Shown here piece after piece: positions 59,943 through 64,000 of a stretch of 64,000 nt of DNA; position 1 is the stretch's first letter, and the number at the start of each line of letters is the position of its first letter. The notes under the pieces are model-generated. The model saw nothing but the letters and a program-made list of their open reading frames with translations, was not told the DNA's origin and ran no database searches. Origin of the DNA: CAVVIO01 sp963748095 (GTDB taxonomy: Bacteria; Bacteroidota; Bacteroidia; Bacteroidales; UBA10428); contig CAVVIO010000045.1 in assembly GCA_963748095.1 (NCBI GenBank), positions 16,170 through 80,169 on the forward strand, read 5' to 3'. A program made the position numbers and the translations under genes.

Positions 59943-60335
59943 ATGTTTAATGATGCTAAAGGTCCTATCGAACATTTTTCGTGGGCAAAATTTATTATCA
60001 GCGGGGCAGAGCATTCCAAATCCTTTGACGGTAAAGTCGGAAAGGGTAAAGATATCCGGCTTATAGCTGATAAGGTCACCAGATGGAAAGAAAGAGAAGG
60101 ACATCTGCTGACAATGGAGATGATTACCGGGGTATTCGATGAAGGTATGGAAATACTGATTATAGGCAGTGGTGTGGATGGAAGGATCGAATGCCCCGAA
60201 GAAGTCAGGAAATACATACTCGGCAGGGGAATTTCCAATCTTGAAATTGTAAAAACTCCTTCTGCCTGTATGTTATACAACCGGTTATATCATCAGGGAG
60301 CTAAAGTAGCCATGCTGGCACACGGGACTTGTTAA
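59943..60335 (+). CDS. Mth938-like/NDUFAF3-family domain protein
   Basis: 130-residue cytoplasmic protein with the Mth938-like fold pattern. FSWAKFIISGAEHSKSFDGK, the core EILIIGSGVDGRIECPEEV and the late VKTPSACMLYNRLYHQG match archaeal and bacterial members. No enzymatic role is known; eukaryotic relatives assist complex I assembly. Stands alone. Confidence 0.82.
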   Translation: MFNDAKGPIEHFSWAKFIISGAEHSKSFDGKVGKGKDIRLIADKVTRWKEREGHLLTMEMITGVFDEGMEILIIGSGVDGRIECPEEVRKYILGRGISNLEIVKTPSACMLYNRLYHQGAKVAMLAHGTC

Positions 60336-60461
60336 CTTCGGGGAACTAAACAATCTCTGGTAGTTGAACTCATTTGTGTGTGCCACGGTTTCATACAAAG
60401 CAACAAGAAACGTTCGCTTTCAAATAAACTCATATTGTGTAAGAAGTTTGCAGGAGAAGAT

Positions 60462-61115
60462 TTAGCTTTTCCCTTCCCATTCGTCATAAAACTCTTCCAG
60501 GAATTTTTCCATAAATGTATGCCGGCTTGCAGCCATTATCTTACCGGTATTGGTATTCATTCTGTCTTTAAGCAACAGAAGTTTCTCATAAAAATGATTA
60601 AGTGTTGGTGCAGTACTGTTCTTATATTCCTCGGCAGTCATATTCAGTTTGGGTTGTATGCCGGGATCAAAAATAGGGCGGTGAATGAATCCCCCATAAT
60701 TAAATGTGCGTGCTATACCGATCGCACCAATGGCATCCAGCCGGTCGGCATCCTGCACTACATCCAGTTCGGGGGAATGGAATTTTTGTTTTCGGTTTCC
60801 TCCTTTAAAAGAAATATTCCGGATAATTTGAATAATATGTTCTGTTATGTCTTTTTTTATACCTAGTGAAACAAGGAATTTTTCAGCTTTTTCCGGACCA
60901 ATTTCTTCATTGCCCTGATAAAATTTCGAGTCGGCAATATCGTGCAATAAAGCTCCCAGTTCAACTACCAGTATATCCACCTTTTCTTTTTCTGCAATTT
61001 TCCGGGCTGTTTGCCATACCCTGTATATGTGCCACCAGTCGTGCCCGCTTTCATTACCTGCTAATTCACTTTTAACGTAATCGGCTGTTTTTTTGATGAT
61101 TTCTTTGTATTCCAT
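60462..61115 (-). CDS. HD-domain phosphohydrolase-type protein
   Basis: About 217 residues if begun at the ATG at 61115 (MEYKEIIKKTADYVK). A further ATG lies at 61139, and a longer frame reaches to 61238, but its first 33 residues look non-coding. The HD motif is clear: HDWWHIYRVWQTA carries the first His, ALLHDIADSKF the HD pair, and VQDADRLDAIGAIG the last Asp. This group (YedJ/YpgQ-like) contains nucleotide or other phosphate hydrolases; substrate unknown. Confidence 0.87.
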   Translation of the reverse strand: MEYKEIIKKTADYVKSELAGNESGHDWWHIYRVWQTARKIAEKEKVDILVVELGALLHDIADSKFYQGNEEIGPEKAEKFLVSLGIKKDITEHIIQIIRNISFKGGNRKQKFHSPELDVVQDADRLDAIGAIGIARTFNYGGFIHRPIFDPGIQPKLNMTAEEYKNSTAPTLNHFYEKLLLLKDRMNTNTGKIMAASRHTFMEKFLEEFYDEWEGKS

Positions 61116-61266
61116 TTCTGAAACATTGTTGTTCCGCATGATATAAGTTCTGATATAATTCAGAAGAATAACAATTATAGTTAATTCCTGTTTAATAATT
61201 TGAATTTCTTTAATCCTATAATACACTCTTAAGTACACAATCGTCAGGTCTGTAAAAATAAAATTC

Positions 61267-61274
61267 TAATTTTG
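61267..61274 (+). promoter_or_regulatory. Bacteroidota -7 type box (TAATTTTG) before the SUI1-type gene
   Basis: TAATTTTG matches TAnnTTTG and lies 16 bases before the ATG at 61291, implying a very short leader. A -33 TTTG was not seen at the normal distance. Confidence 0.4.
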
Positions 61275-61290
61275 CAAAAACTAAAAAGTT

Positions 61291-61629
61291 ATGACAAAAG
61301 ACTGGAAAGAACGGCTCGGAGTTGTATATTCAACTAATCCGGATTATAATTTTGAAAAGGAAGGGGCTGAGGAGCCGGAAACATTGCCGGCATCGCAGCA
61401 ACTTCTAAAGGTAAAGCTGGATAAACGCAACCGTAAAGGTAAGACCGTAACACTTGTTAGTGGATTTGTAGGAAAGGAAGAAGACCTGAAGGAATTGGGA
61501 AAAATGCTGAAATCAAAATGCGGGGTAGGAGGATCTGTAAAAGACGGAGAGATACTCATTCAGGGCAACTTTTCCATTAAAATTATTGAGCTTTTGTCGG
61601 AGGAGGGATATCGTGTTAAAAAAGGTTGA
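61291..61629 (+). CDS. SUI1/eIF1-like translation initiation factor (YciH family)
   Basis: 112 residues. The SUI1 core runs from about residue 40 to the end: VKLDKRNRKGKTVTLVSGF, KEEDLKELGKMLKSKCGVGG, VKDGEILIQGNFSIKI. The C-terminal SUI1 strand-helix motif (CGVGGSVKDGEI) is intact. Bacterial YciH-type proteins bind the small ribosomal subunit and affect start-site choice. Standalone gene with a short leader. Confidence 0.9.
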   Translation: MTKDWKERLGVVYSTNPDYNFEKEGAEEPETLPASQQLLKVKLDKRNRKGKTVTLVSGFVGKEEDLKELGKMLKSKCGVGGSVKDGEILIQGNFSIKIIELLSEEGYRVKKG

Positions 61630-61899
61630 TATATTTTTTATTACAAACCAAATAACGGTTTATTTATCGTTTCTGTAAATTCGTTTTTTCAGTGAGAGAA
61701 TTTTCAAATATTAATGAAATTAATCTTATTTCTTACGTTCAATAGAAATATCAGTTGGATAAGTAATAAATTTTTATAATTTTATTCTGGAATTAATGCT
61801 TCAAACAATTTTAATGTTAGTTTTAAAAAACAGATTACATATACTACTCCTATGCCTTAACAACATTTATATCCGGAAATCTTTAATAATTCAATATTA

Positions 61900-63480
61900 A
61901 TGAGACCCTATACAAGAAATAAAACCTTGCCCGTACGACATTTTCTTAATGTAATTATTATTTCGGCAAGTATCATTATATTACATATTATTGCCCTTCA
62001 CGATTACCTGTTATTTCATATTCTTATAGAATTGTTTTCAGTCATTGTGGCTTTTTCTCTTTTTTCCATCACATGGAATTCACAAAAAATGATAGATAAC
62101 CAATATCTGGTTATTGTAGGTATTGCTGCTTTTTTTATCGGTTTACTCGATCTGCTTCACGCCATTACTTACAAGGGGATGGATATTATACCCGGAACCA
62201 TTTATTATGCCAACCAATTTTGGATAGCTACCCGTTTTCTGGAAAGTATCACTCTTCTCATTGGATTCTTATTTTTATCGAAAAAAATTAAAATTTCATT
62301 TGAACTCTTATTTGTAATCTATACTATTATTTCCGGGCTGATCATTTTAAGTATTCTCCAATGGAAGATATTCCCGGTTTGTTATATTGAGGGGATCGGA
62401 CAAACCCACTTTAAAATATACAGTGAATACGTCATTATCGTTATTCTGTTTTTAGCGCTCTTTTTCCTGGTAAGAAACCATCACTATTTCCACAGAAGTG
62501 TTTACTATTTGTTAATGTTTTCCATTATTTCAACAATCATCAGTGAGTTCAGTTTCACATTGTATTCTTCGAACTATGGGTTGTTTAATCAACTCGGGCA
62601 TTATTTTAAACTGGTTTCTTTTTACCTGATATATAAAGCGAATATTGAAACCGGATTTATGAAACCCAATGAAATTATTTACCGGAACCTGAAGTTGAGC
62701 CAGGAAAAGGTAGATCATTATAATAAACAGTTACAGGAGCAGATCGAGACAAGAGACAAACTGTTTTCCATTATAGCTCATGACCTGAGAAGTCCGTTCA
62801 CAGCTATTCTGGGTTATGCCGAATTATTATATAAAGAAGGGGATTCATACAATAAAGAACAAGTGAAACGGTTCAGTGAGACAATATATAATATTGGTAA
62901 CAGTACGGTAGAATTACTGGAAAACCTGTTGCATTGGTCCCGTTTGAAATCAGGAACTTTGAAAGCATATATTTCAGGGATCGATCCGGATGAAATTATC
63001 AGGGAAGTATATCGTCTTTATCATGAATTGGCCATGAAGAAGGAAGTTGATCTGAAACTGGAACTGGATAAAGATGTTCGGACAGTTTATGCTGATAGTG
63101 AAATGATCCGGACCGTTGTCAGAAATCTGGTTGCTAACGCACTTAAATTCACCGATAAGGGGGGAGTTATTACGATAAGTACTTCTTCATATAACGAACA
63201 GACTTTGGTAACTGTCAGTGATACCGGAACAGGAATTAAACCCGGAGATATAAGTAAGTTATTTGTAAATGGCAGTAACTGGACAACTGCAGGTACCGCT
63301 AATGAAAAAGGTTCGGGTCTTGGACTGCAATTGTGTAAAGAATTTGTGGAAAAGAACAATGGGAAAATATGGGTGGAGAGTGAACCTGGTAAGGGAAGCC
63401 GATTTATGTTTACAATACCGCGAATTGATCCTGCGAATACGGAACAAAAAAACCCTGTTAGTGTAGAGTTAAATGACTGA
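61900..63480 (+). CDS. MASE3-domain sensor histidine kinase
   Basis: 526 residues. The N-terminal MASE3 membrane domain (about residues 15-255, seven to eight helices, with LLHAITYKGMDIIPG and ANQFWIATRFLESI) is followed by a coiled coil, HisKA with His294 in LFSIIAHDLRSPFTAI and HATPase_c (NLVANALKF, DTGTGI, GSGLGL). The kinase core closely resembles that of the large beta-propeller kinase at 13.5-17 kb. No receiver domain and no adjacent regulator. Confidence 0.93.
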   Translation: MRPYTRNKTLPVRHFLNVIIISASIIILHIIALHDYLLFHILIELFSVIVAFSLFSITWNSQKMIDNQYLVIVGIAAFFIGLLDLLHAITYKGMDIIPGTIYYANQFWIATRFLESITLLIGFLFLSKKIKISFELLFVIYTIISGLIILSILQWKIFPVCYIEGIGQTHFKIYSEYVIIVILFLALFFLVRNHHYFHRSVYYLLMFSIISTIISEFSFTLYSSNYGLFNQLGHYFKLVSFYLIYKANIETGFMKPNEIIYRNLKLSQEKVDHYNKQLQEQIETRDKLFSIIAHDLRSPFTAILGYAELLYKEGDSYNKEQVKRFSETIYNIGNSTVELLENLLHWSRLKSGTLKAYISGIDPDEIIREVYRLYHELAMKKEVDLKLELDKDVRTVYADSEMIRTVVRNLVANALKFTDKGGVITISTSSYNEQTLVTVSDTGTGIKPGDISKLFVNGSNWTTAGTANEKGSGLGLQLCKEFVEKNNGKIWVESEPGKGSRFMFTIPRIDPANTEQKNPVSVELND

Positions 63481-63523
63481 TAATCATTAATCAGTATATA
63501 TTGCAATACCCCCGTTTATAACC

Positions 63524-63574
63524 GGGAGCAGTGTCGGTTGCAATAACTAACCAACTGCCGGGTTCCCATTTTTT
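63524..63574 (+). terminator. Possible structured terminator after the MASE3 kinase
   Basis: GGGAGCAGT (63524-63532) can pair with ACTGC...TCCC (63554-63567, with a 5-base bulge), followed by ATTTTTT. It sits about 45 bases after the kinase stop. The long loop and bulge lower the certainty. Confidence 0.4.
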
Positions 63575-63659
63575 AAGTTAAATCTATCCGGGTCTCATGA
63601 ATTTTACTTACATTTATATAGATTATCTTATTAAATGCTTCTAAACGATACGCTTACCT

Positions 63660-64000
63660 ATGATCCTGACAATAACCTTAAACCCGGCCATTGACAAGAT
63701 CCTGATCCTGGAAAGATTTGATTTGCATAAACTGCACAGGCTGAAAAGCGATGAGCTTACCATGACCCTGCCCGGTGGAAAAGGTGTAAACATTGCGCTC
63801 AACCTGAAATTTCTGGGTAACGAAGTAATTGCCACCGGCTTTGCAGGCGGACATGCCGGTCATTTATTGTGTGATGGTTTACGTCAGAAAGATATTACTA
63901 CCAGCTTTGTTTTTACAGGGGACACCACCCGGACTAATATTTCTATACTCGATCTCACAAACGAGACATTAACAGAGGTCAATGATTTCGGGCAGGAAGT
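63660..64000 (+). CDS. PfkB-family sugar kinase (1-phosphofructokinase/tagatose-6-phosphate kinase type), C-terminus outside window
   Basis: The first 113 residues are visible from the ATG at 63660 (MILTITLNPAIDKILIL). NPAIDK and the glycine-rich PGGKGVNIALNLKFLG are N-terminal signatures of the 1-phosphofructokinase subgroup of PfkB kinases, followed by ATGFAGGHAGHL. It would phosphorylate a sugar phosphate such as fructose 1-phosphate using ATP. The active-site GAGD motif lies beyond the window. Confidence 0.88.
   Translation, partial: MILTITLNPAIDKILILERFDLHKLHRLKSDELTMTLPGGKGVNIALNLKFLGNEVIATGFAGGHAGHLLCDGLRQKDITTSFVFTGDTTRTNISILDLTNETLTEVNDFGQE

Noticed and set aside
61116..61238. Upstream extension of the HD-domain protein
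   Set aside because: The extra residues are hydrophobic/Tyr/Ile-rich without family similarity and overlap the likely promoter of the gene; the ATG at 61115 or 61139 fits better.
63481..63659. tRNA or other structured RNA before the PfkB gene
   Set aside because: The paired segments do not form a cloverleaf; they fit a terminator at best.

Overview
The window comes from a member of the Bacteroidota, AT-rich and probably close to the Bacteroidales/Marinilabiliales-type heterotrophs. The signs are a type IX secretion (T9SS) substrate with a type B (gliding-motility-type) C-terminal domain, a PorP/SprF outer-membrane protein, a SprB-type repeat, a Reg_prop/Y_Y_Y beta-propeller sensor kinase, TonB proteins with Bacteroidota-style C-termini, and promoter-like TAnnTTTG boxes. 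The exact genus cannot be read from the sequence. I saw no tRNA, rRNA, CRISPR, insertion sequence or prophage.

Layout. 0-7.4 kb (minus strand): a GH3 glycosidase cut by the window edge and a Weimberg-type oxidative pentose/aldonate operon (IlvD/EDD dehydratase, GntP permease, FAH-family dehydratase, 2-oxoglutarate semialdehyde dehydrogenase). 7.5-13 kb: an amino-acid permease, a two-module VirJ/AcvB-like hydrolase, and small redox and accessory proteins. 13-17 kb: a long intergenic region and a large beta-propeller sensor kinase. 17-28 kb (minus): ggt, dpaL, sucB and sucA in one tight run, then a DHODH-like protein with an NfnAB/GltA-type flavoprotein pair. 28-31 kb (plus): the proton-pumping transhydrogenase pntAA-pntAB-pntB, closed by a strong terminator. 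31-47 kb (plus): a cell-surface cluster with three secreted proteins, one about 3,260 residues long, that all end in the same short tail (P-x-T-G-P-x-Y-H-[VI]-x-N), followed by a type B T9SS protein and PorP/SprF. 47-54.5 kb: a YD-type secreted protein, a TPR protein, an MDR dehydrogenase, a KAS III enzyme and a TPR hybrid kinase. 54.5-59.6 kb: an envelope-signalling group with an ECF sigma factor, a zinc-finger anti-sigma/TonB fusion, a TonB protein and a VIT-vWA-TonB fusion. 59.6-64 kb: housekeeping-type small genes, a MASE3 kinase and the start of a PfkB-family sugar kinase.

How the genes work together. The left end turns pentose-derived aldonates into 2-oxoglutarate, which the SucAB complex oxidises. 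NfnAB and PntAB would balance NADH, NADPH and ferredoxin. The surface cluster looks like a T9SS-exported adhesin or fibre assembled with a type B anchor protein and its PorP partner.

The main caution is reading-frame integrity. Seven genes are broken at eleven or more places although the protein continues in the next frame, and every break can be repaired by removing single extra bases. This points to insertion-type sequence errors, or less likely to real decay or +1 recoding. The most novel biological signal I see is the shared C-terminal tail of the three surface proteins, together with the homology between the giant adhesin's last domain and the first domain of the type B anchor protein.
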